Notes under the pieces: model-generated | What the model saw: only the letters and a program-made list of their open reading frames with translations | Databases searched by the model: none | What the model was told of the DNA's origin: nothing | Origin: Rhabdophis nuchalis | Lineage: Eukaryota; Chordata; Lepidosauria; Squamata; Natricidae | Length of the DNA stretch: 64,000 nt | Reading direction: 5' to 3' | Assembly: GCA_039707465.1 (NCBI GenBank) | Contig: CM077643.1 | Coordinates: forward strand, 44,210,605-44,274,604 | In this document: in pieces, positions 55,136 to 63,798 of the stretch | How the letters are laid out: each line of letters starts with the position of its first letter | How positions within the stretch are numbered: the stretch's first letter is position 1 | Position numbers and translations under genes: made by a program

Positions 55136-55482
55136 GTAAGTTTTTTTAAAATTTATTTTCAATACATTGTGAAAACTCAACTGTCAGTTGATCTTAATGT
55201 TATGAAATGAAAAGTATGTCATTTGCAATTAACTTGGCATAAAATAATTTATTTGCATTTAATTGTAATGGTTCAAAGAATGTTCGGAAAAATGTTCGGC
55301 CCTCCACCATGTTCACTTCATCCAATCTGGCCCTCTTTGAAAAAAGTTTGGACACCACTGAATTAGAGTGATTAATGAGAATTACGTTGGTCAAGTACTA
55401 TGCCTGCAGAAACAAAGATTTGTTCCAAAGGTGGTCAGTGATTTCCTTCTCCAGCACATGGTAAATACACCTGGAAACATCT

Positions 55483-56010
55483 ACCTACCTACCTACCTAC
55501 TCTCTCTCTCTCCCTACCTATCTACTGTATTTCTCTCCCCCCTCTATATACCTACCTACCTACTCTTTCTCTCTCTCCCTACCTATCTGCTGTATTTCTC
55601 TCTGTGTGTCTCTATTTCCCTCCCTCTAGCCCTCTACCTACCTACCTATCTACACACTCTCTCTCCCTACCTACCTACTGTATTTCTCTCCCCCCCCTAC
55701 CTATCTACCTACTCTCTCTCTCCCTCTACCTATCTACTGTATTTCTCTCTATCCCTATACCTACCTACCTATCTACACTCTCTCTCCCTACTTACCTACC
55801 TACTGTATTTCTCTCTCTCTCTTTCTCTCTCTCTATCCCTTTATCTACCTACCTAACTACACACTCTCTCTCCCTCCCTACCTTCTTACTGTATTTCTCT
55901 CTTTCTCTCCCTCTACCTACCTACCTAACTACTCTCTCTCTCTCTCCCTACCTACCTACTGTATTTCTCTCTCTTTCTCTCCCTCTCTATCCCTCTATCT
56001 ACCTACCTAC
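55483..56010. repeat. Pyrimidine-rich VNTR (CTAC and CTCTCT with TACTGTATTTCTC units)
   Basis: About eight tandem, variable-length units, each with a (CTAC)n block, a CTCTCTCTC block and TACTGTATTTCTCTC. The unit core resembles the inverse of GAAAAATACAGTA, the family D end found at 56059-56071. The frames read here are low-complexity Tyr/Leu/Ser peptides. Confidence 0.9.
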
Positions 56011-56014
56011 TTTT

Positions 56015-56071
56015 TTTAAAAAAAATTGCCTCTTCAAAACCTGGGTGCGTCTTATACTCTGAAAAATACAG
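56015..56071. mobile_element. Right end of a TIR family D element
   Basis: CCTCTTCAAAACCTGGGTGC then GTCTTATACTCTGAAAAATACAG, followed by TA. It matches the end of 61750-62265. Confidence 0.5.
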
Positions 56072-56089
56072 TAAGTAGCTGCTCTCTAT

Positions 56090-56800
56090 AAGATCTGAAA
56101 GTTGGGCTGATTCTGGCTGGAGCAGGCTATCCTTTCAAATAGCCAGGTGCCAAGCCACAAAGAGCTTCATAGATCAATATCAGCACTTTAAATTGTACCC
56201 GGAAACCAATCAGCAATCAGCATAATGCCCACAAAATCAGGAGCCTTGATTATTTTCTCCCATCACCAGAAGCTGGCAAATATATAGAGTGTTACATCTG
56301 TTGGATCAGCTGAGTTTCTGAGTAGTCTTTAAGAGCAGTCCTATGTAAAGTACATTGCTATACTACAACTGGATGGTAGAGAGGATATGAATGATTGCAG
56401 GTAGGTCTTTTTGCATTAGGCAATGTTGAAATTGGTGAATCACCTGGAGCTGGGCAAACCTCCTCTACATTCTGTCAGCAGGTACCTCAAGTTCTGATGA
56501 CCCCACCCCAGTCTCAAACCACCTTCACATACCCATTTAGAAATCACACTGGTGTTGGTAAAGAATCCCAATGTACACATTGTCACTCTGCCTCAGTTGA
56601 ATTCAATTTCATTCTGCCACCCATATTTTCACAGCTTTCAAACACCATTATAGGACATCAATAGTGTCTCCCATACAATCCAGCATGGTGATATAAAGTT
56701 GGGTATCACCATTGATAATACTGCCCCCAAGCTGGCAGACAGCTACCTCATCCAACAGCTGCCGCTGCAAGGGAAAAAGTACTGGCTTCTGTGGCACCCT
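56090..56800 (-). mobile_element. Old L3/CR1-like LINE, left part
   Basis: Minus-strand L3/CR1 C-terminal-like sequence (plus text AGCCAGGTGCCAAGCCACAA; TGGCTTCTGTGGCACCC). It appears to continue after 57430, with an L2 end and a hAT element inserted between. Confidence 0.45.
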
Positions 56801-57425
56801 ACATGCCGATAAAGTTCTACAGGTGAATTATTGAGTCTCTCATTTGCGCCTCTATAACTGTCTGGTTTGGTTCTTCAACCCAACAAGACAGACTTCAAAG
56901 GATAATCAGAACTGCAAAAAACAATTACTGCCAACCTGACTTCTGTACACTGCATGAGACAAAAAGAGGGCCATGAAAATATTTACAGACCCCTCGCATC
57001 CTGGACATAAATTGCTTCAACTCCTACCCTCAAAACGATGCTATAGAGCACTGCAAACCAAGACAACTAGACACAAGACAGTTTCCCCCCCAAATGCCAT
57101 CCCTCTGCTAAACAAATAATTCCCTCATCACTGTCAAACTATTTACTAAGACTGCACTACAAATACTATTAGTCTTCTCATCATTCCTATCACCCATCTC
57201 CGCCCACTTATGACTGTATGACTGTAACTTTGTTGCTTGTATCCTTACGATTTATATTGATATTGTTTCCTAGCATGATTTGATTGCTTACTTGTACCCT
57301 ATGACTATCACTAAGGGTTGTACCTTATGATTCGTGATGAATGTATATTTTCTTTTATGCACCCTGAGCGCATATGCACATCTGCAATCACACTTGGTCA
57401 ATAAAGAATTCTATTCAATTCAAAA
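56800..57425 (+). mobile_element. L2-type LINE 3' end
   Basis: Plus strand. Decayed C-terminal residues (SVWFGSSTQQDRLQRIIRTA-like), a stop, then a 3' UTR with TATGACTGTATGACTGTAAC and a tail of CAATAAAGAATTCTATTC repeats. The same family probably as 26030-27720. Confidence 0.6.
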
Positions 57426-57429
57426 TTCA

Positions 57430-58330
57430 GTTCATATCAGAGATCATGTCTCTCCACTTCTCATTGAAACCATCCACCAATGGTTTCCAATCAGTGCCTC
57501 ACTTCCCACTCATCCCCATAAGATACTGTGATTGATTATATCAAAAGCCATCAAGAATCTAACAGACCGGGAGGGATGCACTACCCCAGTGATGGCGAAC
57601 CTATAGCACGGGTGCCACAGGTGGCACACGGAACCATTTCTTAGGGCACGCAAGGCCTTGCCCTGTCAGCTCCAGTGCGCATGTGTGTGCTGGCCAGCTG
57701 ATTTAGGCCTTCTTTTGAGGCTGTTTTTCGCCCTCTGGAGGCTTCAGGGAAGCTCCTGAAGCCTGTGGAGGTGCGGGGGAGGCTGTTTTCACCCTCCCCA
57801 GGCTCCTAGAAAGCCTCTGGAGCTTAGGGAGGGCGAAGAAAGCGTGCCAAAAGCAGGGGGTCACGCCCATAGCATTATGGGTGTAGCACACCCACACATG
57901 ACCCCCTTGCGCTCTCCCCATTTTTGGCACGCGAGCCAAAAAAGGTTAGCCATCACTGCACTACCCCATCCATATCCTGACACAAGTCACCAAAGACACA
58001 ATTGGTACTATCTCTGTCTCATACACAGGCCTGAAACCCTATCAAAAAGAGTCCTTTTAAGGGTCTCCTTTATTTGGGGAACTGTGAAGTTAGTCTTCTA
58101 CCACTGTCTTGACAGCCTTACATAAAAACAAAAAGTTAGAAACCTGACATTAGTTATCCAAAGCACCAGGAACCCAAAGAGGGCTTCTTCAGAAGTGGGC
58201 ACACCACACTCTTCTTCAAGGCTGATGGTAATTCCCCCCTCCTGAAAAGAGGCATTGACAATCTTCCAAATGCAGATGCCTACTTCTTGCCATGCTGCAG
58301 AGGTATTGGACCAGCTCTTAGCCAATGTGA
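57430..58330 (-). mobile_element. Old L3/CR1-like LINE, right part (RT region)
   Basis: Minus strand. Residues such as WQEVGICIWKIVNASFQEGG correspond to the [13 protein letters not shown] segment of the younger CR1 copies, and TGTGATTGATTATATCAAAAGCC on plus to motif A (FDTIDH). Interrupted by the hAT element at 57587. Confidence 0.5.
57587..57958. mobile_element. hAT family B copy with perfect 8-bp duplication
   Basis: CAGTGATGGCGAACC to GGTTAGCCATCACTG, flanked by CACTACCC on both sides (57579-57586, 57959-57966). This copy defines the family: 372 bp, inverted ends of 15 bp with one mismatch, no coding capacity. Confidence 0.92.
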
Positions 58331-58702
58331 CTGGACGTCAGCATTAAGTACTGTGAATTAGTCCCAAACTGAACTAAATAAGTTATGCAAGTTTTGCTCC
58401 GCTACGGTATTATGTTAAAGCGGAATTCTGCTATTTTTAAAAAAGAATGTAAGCATGGAATGTATATTGCCTGCCAAGTAAATTTTGTTTCTTTTTAAAG
58501 CACAGAGCCCCTGCATAACACAACATCAATACCCTTTGCAGCATTTTCTGCCTTATTGCCACTCAGCATGGCCTTAGATGTGGGCTCAGATAAGTGAAGC
58601 CAACGCCTAGCTTTCTGCCACAGCTGTGACCTTGTGGCACTCACAGAAGTAGTGGCATATCCACAAAGATAACCATGTCTCACCAAGTGTCTGTGTCAGC
58701 CA

Positions 58703-58790
58703 TATTTATTTATTTATTTTTTTCATATTTATAACCCGCTCCCATCTCACAACAAGGGACTCGGGGCGGCGATATGGAATCCATTCTTCC
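58703..58790 (-). mobile_element. CR1/L3-type LINE tail only
   Basis: TATTTATTTATTTATTTTT followed by ATAACCCGCTCCCATC and GGGACTCGGGGCGGC: the last about 60 bp of a CR1 3' UTR plus its tail. Confidence 0.75.
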
Positions 58791-59770
58791 ACTGGGCAGA
58801 GCTGCAAGATCCAGCTTCAGAAAACAAACCAAGAGACCCATGCACAAAGCATGGAATTTAGTACAGCCTCATGACGGATGGTGCAAGCAGCCAGCTACTC
58901 CTTCCTCTGGGTAAAAAAGAAATGGAGCATTCATTGAAAAGTGATAAAATAAGTAGCAGTGCTTTGGAGGGGGAAGTTAAGGGAGGCTATAAATGTGAGT
59001 GGAAAAAATGCAGGGTTGGGTGGGACCCCATGCTGCCTGTGGTAGGGTGGCCAGTGTGTGTGTGTAGCTCACAGGGATGGGTGGAGATTATGAGTCTTCT
59101 TTATGACTTGCATTCCATTTAAGCCTCCTTTCTTATGATCAGAGTAGGCTAAGAGCGATTGGTTAGCCAATAGTCAACCAGTTATATTCATCAATGTTTT
59201 CCAAAAGATATTAGCCCCACTGCCATCCTCGTGCTAGGGATTTTTCCTGCCTAAGGCTTACCCCATTGCAGGATTAGCTGTATTAACCTACCTAAATTTG
59301 TATTTCCTGTAGTTTTTATGAGTCAAGAATGTGGGGGTGTTTTTTTGCTTTCAACTCAATATCTTGTGACCCATCCAGATGTTGCTGAGCTGCTGTTCCA
59401 AGCTCTCCCCCAATTGGCTGGACTGGGCTGGAGTAAAGAGGAGATAAGAGTTGAGCAATACGTGGAAGTCCTTGTCATCATGGGCTAAAGCTCTCCTAGA
59501 ATAGAAGCTATCCACAGTTCCCATTACATTCACCCAGTATGATTGTTGACAGTTCAGAATGAGTCTACTATATTTGTAAGAGCGGGATGTGCAAAGTCAA
59601 TAGAGAAGCCAGCAGGAAGTCCTTGTCAGAGGGTCCTCACTTAACAATCAGATATGATTCATACATTACATCGAGATAACAATCACACCCAGGATTTCCA
59701 GAATAGCCATCACTAAGTGTGTGAGTGTGTGTGTGTGTGTGTATACATTAGTATGCATATATACATAGCA
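58791..59770. other. Intergenic, little recognised
   Basis: Only a short family A-like piece at about 59595-59660 (CAAAGTCAATAGAGAAGCC, CACTTAACAATCAG) and a (GT)n run at 59721-59742. Confidence 0.4.
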
Positions 59771-59779
59771 TATACCTGT

Positions 59780-59923
59780 ATATGTACTGGCAATTACAAC
59801 TGCCTCACATGTAATACTTCCCAGGTTCAAATCCCAGTAAGGGTATGGCTAGCTGATGAGAGCTCAATAGCTTGAAATAGATTTATACTAGTCTCCCTTA
59901 ATTTATTTATCAGCACAAAAATG

Positions 59924-59957
<34 letters not shown>
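59780..59957 (+). mobile_element. tRNA-headed SINE-like element carrying a hammerhead ribozyme, copy A
   Basis: Order: degraded tRNA-like head (GGCAATTACAACTGCCTC), B box GGTTCAAATCCC at 59824-59835, hammerhead fold (59839-59899), linker TTTATTTATCAGCACAAAAA, and an (AC)n tail from about 59923. The same order is seen in copy B (60262-60447). A Pol III promoter followed by a self-cleaving RNA recalls the hammerhead-bearing SINEs of schistosomes. Naming and mobility are inference. Confidence 0.7.
59839..59899 (+). ncRNA. Type-I hammerhead ribozyme, copy A
   Basis: Stem I AAGGG-TAT-GGCTAG pairs with CTAGTC-T-CCCTT (6 + 5 bp around an asymmetric internal loop, as in natural hammerheads). Core CTGATGA (59853-59859) is followed by stem II GAGCT/AGCTT with loop CAAT, then GAA and short stem III ATA/TAT with loop GATT. 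The cleavable H17 is A59887, with cleavage expected before C59888. The outer stem I is 5 bp here. Every invariant core base (CUGANGA, GAA, U16.1, H17) is present. Confidence 0.8.
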
Positions 59958-59959
<2 letters not shown>

Positions 59960-60124
59960 GTCTTATTGTATTCGGGTCTTTTCCCATGTAAGATATATAT
60001 ATATATACATATACTTGTGTCACAACACCCTGTTAAGCCCCAATTAAGGGAGGAAGCATACTGCTCTCCTTTTCTGCCTTTCGGCTTATCACCAGAGACC
60101 ATCTAGACAGAAAGCTATGAGTTC

Positions 60125-60235
60125 CGTTGTGTAATTTTTTTATATGTGTGTTATGTTTTTGAGCTGATCAATAAATAAGTCAGGGAGACTAGTATAGATC
60201 TATTTCGAGCTTTTTAGCTCTCATCAGCTAGATCC
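60125..60235 (-). mobile_element. Hammerhead SINE-like element, copy C, 5'-truncated
   Basis: Minus strand. Body and tail identical to copy B over about 57 bp (60173-60231 is the exact inverse of 60339-60395), then the TTATTGATCAGCTC linker and ACACAC tail running left to about 60125. The tRNA-like head is missing. Confidence 0.7.
60182..60235 (-). ncRNA. Hammerhead ribozyme, copy C (stem I damaged)
   Basis: The core CTGATGA (60227-60221), stem II, GAA (60206-60204) and stem III are as in copy B. The 5' strand of stem I reads GGATCTAG, so only the inner 4 bp and a few outer pairs form. Activity is therefore less certain. Confidence 0.6.
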
Positions 60236-60261
60236 TCCTGTTTCAGCTGATCAGGAAGAGA

Positions 60262-60416
60262 ACCTGATGGCCTAATGGTTAAGGCTCTTGCCTAGCATGT
60301 AATACAGCCCCGGTTCAAATCCCACTAAGGGTATGGCTAGCTGATGAGAGCTAAAAAGCTCGAAATAGATCTATACTAGTCTCCCTGACTTATTTATTGA
60401 TCAGCTCAAAAACGTA

Positions 60417-60447
<31 letters not shown>
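60262..60447 (+). mobile_element. tRNA-headed SINE-like element carrying a hammerhead ribozyme, copy B
   Basis: A-box-like TGGCCTAATGGTTAAGG at 60265, TGCCTAGCATGTAATAC, B box GGTTCAAATCCC at 60312-60323, hammerhead at 60327-60386, linker TTATTGATCAGCTC, and an (AC)n tail from about 60418. The best preserved copy. A clear target-site duplication could not be found. Confidence 0.75.
60327..60386 (+). ncRNA. Type-I hammerhead ribozyme, copy B (best copy)
   Basis: Stem I AGGG-TAT-GGCTAG pairs with CTAGTC-T-CCCT. Core CTGATGA (60341-60347), stem II GAGCT/AGCTC with loop AAAA, GAA at 60362-60364, stem III ATA/TAT with loop GATC. H17 is A60375 with cleavage expected before C60376. G10.1-C11.1 is the canonical pair. 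Stem III of 3 bp is short, as in other animal retroelement hammerheads. Confidence 0.85.
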
Positions 60448-60449
<2 letters not shown>

Positions 60450-60452
<3 letters not shown>

Positions 60453-61745
60453 AGAGATAGATATAGATATAGATATAATTTCCAGAAATGCCAGCATTTT
60501 GAGGTGATTTCTAGCAAATAACATCTCTAACCAATAATGGCAACAAATGGAGAAGGGCAATTATTATTATAAACAGTGTTTGTTTGTTTATTTGATTTTA
60601 TTCAGACTTCATTATTGTTGCTAAATTATCCTAATGTAAAGAATCCAGAAACATATGTTAAAAAACCAACAGTCTTCTTAAAAATATAATCTTAGGAGAC
60701 AGTAAGTGGTTGGAGGAGACAAATTTAAAAACACACCTCACTTTTTAAAACATGTCAGAGTTGAGGCCTGGTATATTGAGCACAGAAGGTCATCTCACAG
60801 GACAGATGCCCCCATGGGGAGGACAGCTTCTTCTATATTGCCACAAACAATAATCTGTAACCAGAGAGACAGAGAGCAGGACTTTTTGAAGAAGTTAGAT
60901 GCCTAGGAGGCTGCAATTGGTTGCTTGCAGTTACCCAATCTCAAATTGTTTAAAGCTTTATATAACAAAACTGACATCCTGAATTGGGCTCATTATTAGG
61001 CTATGCTAATCACCTATCCCAAATGTATAACATTCCACTCATATTTAAATTCAAGACTTTTATATATATCCACGTGAGCACATGCTGAAATCAAGAAACT
61101 CTTCCAAGATTGCAGTTTTTTCAATTGTTTAATTCTTCAATTGTGACAAATTGCTAATCTAAATACAGTATTATACAGTTTTGAGACAATGTTATCTTGA
61201 GATCCCCACAGAAAGACTTCTAAAGCTCCCACAGTTCCTTAATACTCTTAAAGCTGACAGCTGGATTTCACAAAATAAGGTCATTGGGGTAGAAATAACA
61301 TAGATTTAGCCATTATCTCAAAACAGTTACATTGTATCAATTACAATTATTATTACAATCCCTTAAATTTAATTTACTGTATTTTATGACTTAATTTAGT
61401 AAACAATGGTTCAATTAATTATGGGTGAACATGTTAAAGTGAATCCAGCCAACGTTTCTAAAATACTGGAGAAACTAAGTATTCATTTTTTGGCTCATGA
61501 AGCGTATAAACCGTCCCACCCACTCACACACTCCTAAAAGTTCCTTCTATACAACGGGAAAAGAAAGTGGCTTCTCTATTAAGGTAGAAATTCTTATTCT
61601 TGAAAATTGCTGAATATTATTTAAAATAATATTGTGTTTCAGCTGACATTTAGCAAATGGCGTAACTATTAATATTTTCATAAAATATTTATAAACACAT
61701 TTACATAATGTGTGTATGTGTGTGTATTTGTGCCTTCAAAGCTTA
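60450..61745. other. Intergenic, nothing recognised
   Basis: A GATAGATATAGATATA run follows the (AC)n tail of copy B. Nothing else recognised. Confidence 0.4.
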
Positions 61746-61749
61746 ACTA

Positions 61750-62265
61750 CCATATTTTTCGGAGTGTGAGACACCAAGGTTTTGAAGAGGCACATTAAAA
61801 AAAAAGTTTTTGTACTCTGCAAACCTCCCAAAAATGGCCCGTTTTACACAAAAATGGGCCCATTTTTTTCAAACAAAGGGCATAAATAGCCTTTAGAAGT
61901 CTTGCAGAGTGCTCCTGGGGGTTTGAGGGGGCAAAAACAAGCAAAAAAAGGCCAATTTTTCATGAAAACGACCCATTTTTTATCAAAAAAGGGCATGGAT
62001 AGCCTTTAGGGAGTTTATAGACTGCTCCTGGGGGCTGGGGGGGGGGGGGAATTGAGCAAAAAGCAACCCATAATTTGCTCATTTCTGCCCTCCCCAGCCC
62101 CCAGGAGCACTCTGAAAGCCTCCTAAAGTCTGTGCACGGCGATTTTGGTGAAGGAGGCGGAGTTTCAGGAGGCAAAAAATGCTGTATTCAGTGTATAAGA
62201 CACACCCAGATTTTCAGACTCTTTTTTGAGGGAAAAAGGTGCATCTTATACTCTGAAAAATACAG
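61750..62265. mobile_element. TIR family D element, TA-flanked
   Basis: CCATATTTTTCGGAGTGTGA to TATACTCTGAAAAATACAG with TA at 61748-61749 and 62266-62267. The interior consists of AAAAATGGGCC and GCTCCTGGGGG blocks and a GTATAAGACACACCCAG box. No coding capacity. Confidence 0.6.
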
Positions 62266-62323
62266 TACTATTGTAGCAATTGCCTGGATAATCCATGATG
62301 TGTGTGTGTGTGTGTGTGTGTGT

Positions 62324-62391
62324 TTTCGTAGATTTTCACGGGTGTAGGGGTGCTGGTCTTGTTGTATTCGGGTGTTTTCCCATGTGAAAGA
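62324..62391 (-). mobile_element. PLE terminus, inverted piece
   Basis: TCGTAGATTTTCACGGGTGT to TTTTCCCATGTGAAAGAC is the inverse of the end of the next piece (62440-62516). Same text occurs at 63559 and 63317-63340. Confidence 0.6.
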
Positions 62392-62516
62392 CAGAAGCCT
62401 GAGGATGGCAAGTGAGATCTTGCCGAAATGTTGCAATAACAATTTCATGCTATATACACAGGAAAATATCCGAAAACAGCAATACCAGCATACCTACACC
62501 CGTGAAAATCTACGAA
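62392..62516 (+). mobile_element. PLE terminus with hammerhead-like core
   Basis: Contains CTGAGGA (62399-62405), T, then pairable GGCAAG/CTTGCC around TGAGAT, then GAAA, and ends CCGTGAAAATCTACGA. The core fits CUGANGA...GAA except for one extra T before stem II. PLEs are known to carry hammerhead motifs in their terminal repeats. I could not pair stem I convincingly. Confidence 0.5.
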
Positions 62517-62524
62517 AGCATATA

Positions 62525-62571
62525 TATTTATTGATCAGCTCATAAAACTAACACACACACACACACACACA
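62525..62571 (+). mobile_element. Tail fragment of the hammerhead SINE
   Basis: TTTATTGATCAGCTCATAAA then (AC)n, matching the 3' end of copies A and B. It lies between two PLE pieces. Confidence 0.6.
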
Positions 62572-62604
62572 CATCTACGAAATCTACGAATATATATATA
62601 TATA

Positions 62605-63208
62605 TTCGCAGATACATATGTAGGTTTTGGTTTATTCGGGTCTTTTCCCGTGTAGTATTAAAAGTGTTTTTGCAATGTTTCGACGGGATCATCATCATCA
62701 TCAGGCTGGTGCCTTTGTTTTCTTCCGAGTAAACTGTGATCGAAGTGGCAGTTTTTCTATAAGTAGAGGTGGGGGGGTTGGAATGCTAGCTCTGCTGCTT
62801 TAAACGGATTGGTTGGCTGATTTGTCACATCCTGATTGGTAGATGGAGTTGATGTTTGTTGAGGATAATTGGTGATGGTATCAGTTTTTGTGGCTGGGAC
62901 TCGTTTAGTGGCCAGAGCTATTTTCCAGATGTTTGGCAGGTGGGAGGCATCATCACGTTTATTCATGTTGTGGGGGTGTTTCTCTATTTCAATAGCTTCC
63001 ATAATTATTCTCTTGTTGGAGTGTTCAGTTTTGGAGAGTAATTTGGTTTTTTCAAAATCAATTTCATGTCCTGTTGCTTTGAGGTGTTGGAAAATTGAGG
63101 AAGTATTTTCTTGTTTTTTGACAGCATTCAAAGGCTTCTTTTATAGGCACTTGGGTGAAGAGGGATACGACATCAAAACTCACGAGTAGATCGCTGGGCT
63201 GTAGATTT
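62605..63208 (-). mobile_element. PLE piece, RT motif fused to C-terminal region
   Basis: Minus strand in its own order: VSFDVVSLFTQVPIKEA (PLE RT motif A) near 63190-63140, an abrupt join, then the post-endonuclease region (NAVKKQENTSSIFQHLKATG; RIIMEAIEIEKHPHNMNKRD), a stop near 62757, and a 3' UTR with CCTGATGATGATGATG and CGAAACATTGC. The join removes the rest of RT and the GIY-YIG motif, so it is an internally deleted copy. Confidence 0.65.
62757..63131 (-). pseudogene. PLE C-terminal region (after the GIY-YIG motif), fragment
   Basis: A 124-codon minus-strand frame beginning MNAVKKQENTSSIFQHLKAT. The same segment follows the GIY-YIG motif in the copy at 63793 (KNAVKNHLNTSSLYQHFKAT). 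PLE proteins combine an RT and a GIY-YIG endonuclease. Here the N-terminal motif is absent and RT motif A lies just upstream in another frame, so it is nonfunctional. Confidence 0.65.
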
Positions 63209-63310
63209 TGTTTCTTTATTGTTTCAAAATCTACAGCCCAGCCCTACCCCCAAAATCTACTTGTGAGTTTTGATGTCGTATCCCTCTTCACCCAAGTGCC
63301 TATAAAAGAA
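63134..63310. repeat. Inverted repeat of the PLE RT motif
   Basis: 63134-63208 and 63224-63310 are reverse complements for about 70 bp (CTTTTATAGGCACTTGGGTG outward; GGCTGTAGATTTTG/CAAAATCTACAGCC at the centre) with a 12-bp insertion in the right arm and a spacer of about 15 bp. Confidence 0.85.
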
Positions 63311-63341
63311 TCTACATACCTATACCCGTGAAAATCTACGA
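63224..63341 (+). mobile_element. PLE piece, RT motif joined to terminus
   Basis: Plus strand: VSFDVVSLFTQVPIKE sequence, immediately followed by CTATACCCGTGAAAATCTAC, the element's end. Right arm of the inverted repeat. Confidence 0.6.
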
Positions 63342-63530
63342 ATTTTATTTATTTATTTTATTAAATTTATACCCCGCCCTTCTCCTTGTTAGGACCCAGG
63401 GCGGCGCACAGGCATCTTAAAAACACAAAATACAATAAATATCAATTAAAATATAATTAAATTCATTAACCCGTGCTAAAAACCCAATATTAAAAACCCT
63501 ACCAAATTACAAATTTCCTTAAAAAGTCAG
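63342..63530 (-). mobile_element. CR1/L3-type LINE tail
   Basis: TTTATTTATTTATTTTATT, then GGACCCAGGGCGGCGCACAG: a 5'-truncated CR1 3' UTR inserted among the PLE pieces. Confidence 0.75.
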
Positions 63531-63554
63531 AAAACATATACTGTATATATATAT

Positions 63555-63798
63555 TCGTAGATTTTCACAGGTGTAGGTATGCTGGTTTTGTTGTATTCGG
63601 GTGTTTTCCCGTGTAAGATTGAAATTGTTTTTGCAACGTTTCAGCAAGATCTCACTTGCCATCTTCAGGCTTCAGTCTGTTGCTATGAAGCTGCCGCCCT
63701 TCCTTAAATCTTGGTGGTGGGGGGTGGAGTGCTGACTCTGTTGTTGTGAGTGGGTTGATTGGCTGTGCAGCTGTATCATGATTGGTAGATTGATGCAT
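63555..63798 (-). mobile_element. PLE 3' terminus with hammerhead-like core
   Basis: Minus strand ends CACCTGTGAAAATCTACGAA. In sense it carries CTGAAGA, T, GGCAAG-TGAGAT-CTTGCT, GAAACG (63669 to 63636), the same layout as 62392-62516. It meets an opposite-strand PLE piece at about 63799. Confidence 0.6.

Noticed and set aside
54468..55180. Minus-strand 219-codon Ser/Leu/Phe frame
   Set aside because: Product of a simple GA repeat, with no domain and no conservation signal.
55368..56062. Tyr/Leu/Ser-rich frames of 150-160 codons on +
   Set aside because: Reading of CTAC/CTCT repeats in different frames.
59721..59742. (GT)n run as a fifth hammerhead-SINE tail on minus
   Set aside because: No TTATTGATCAGCTC linker or body next to it.
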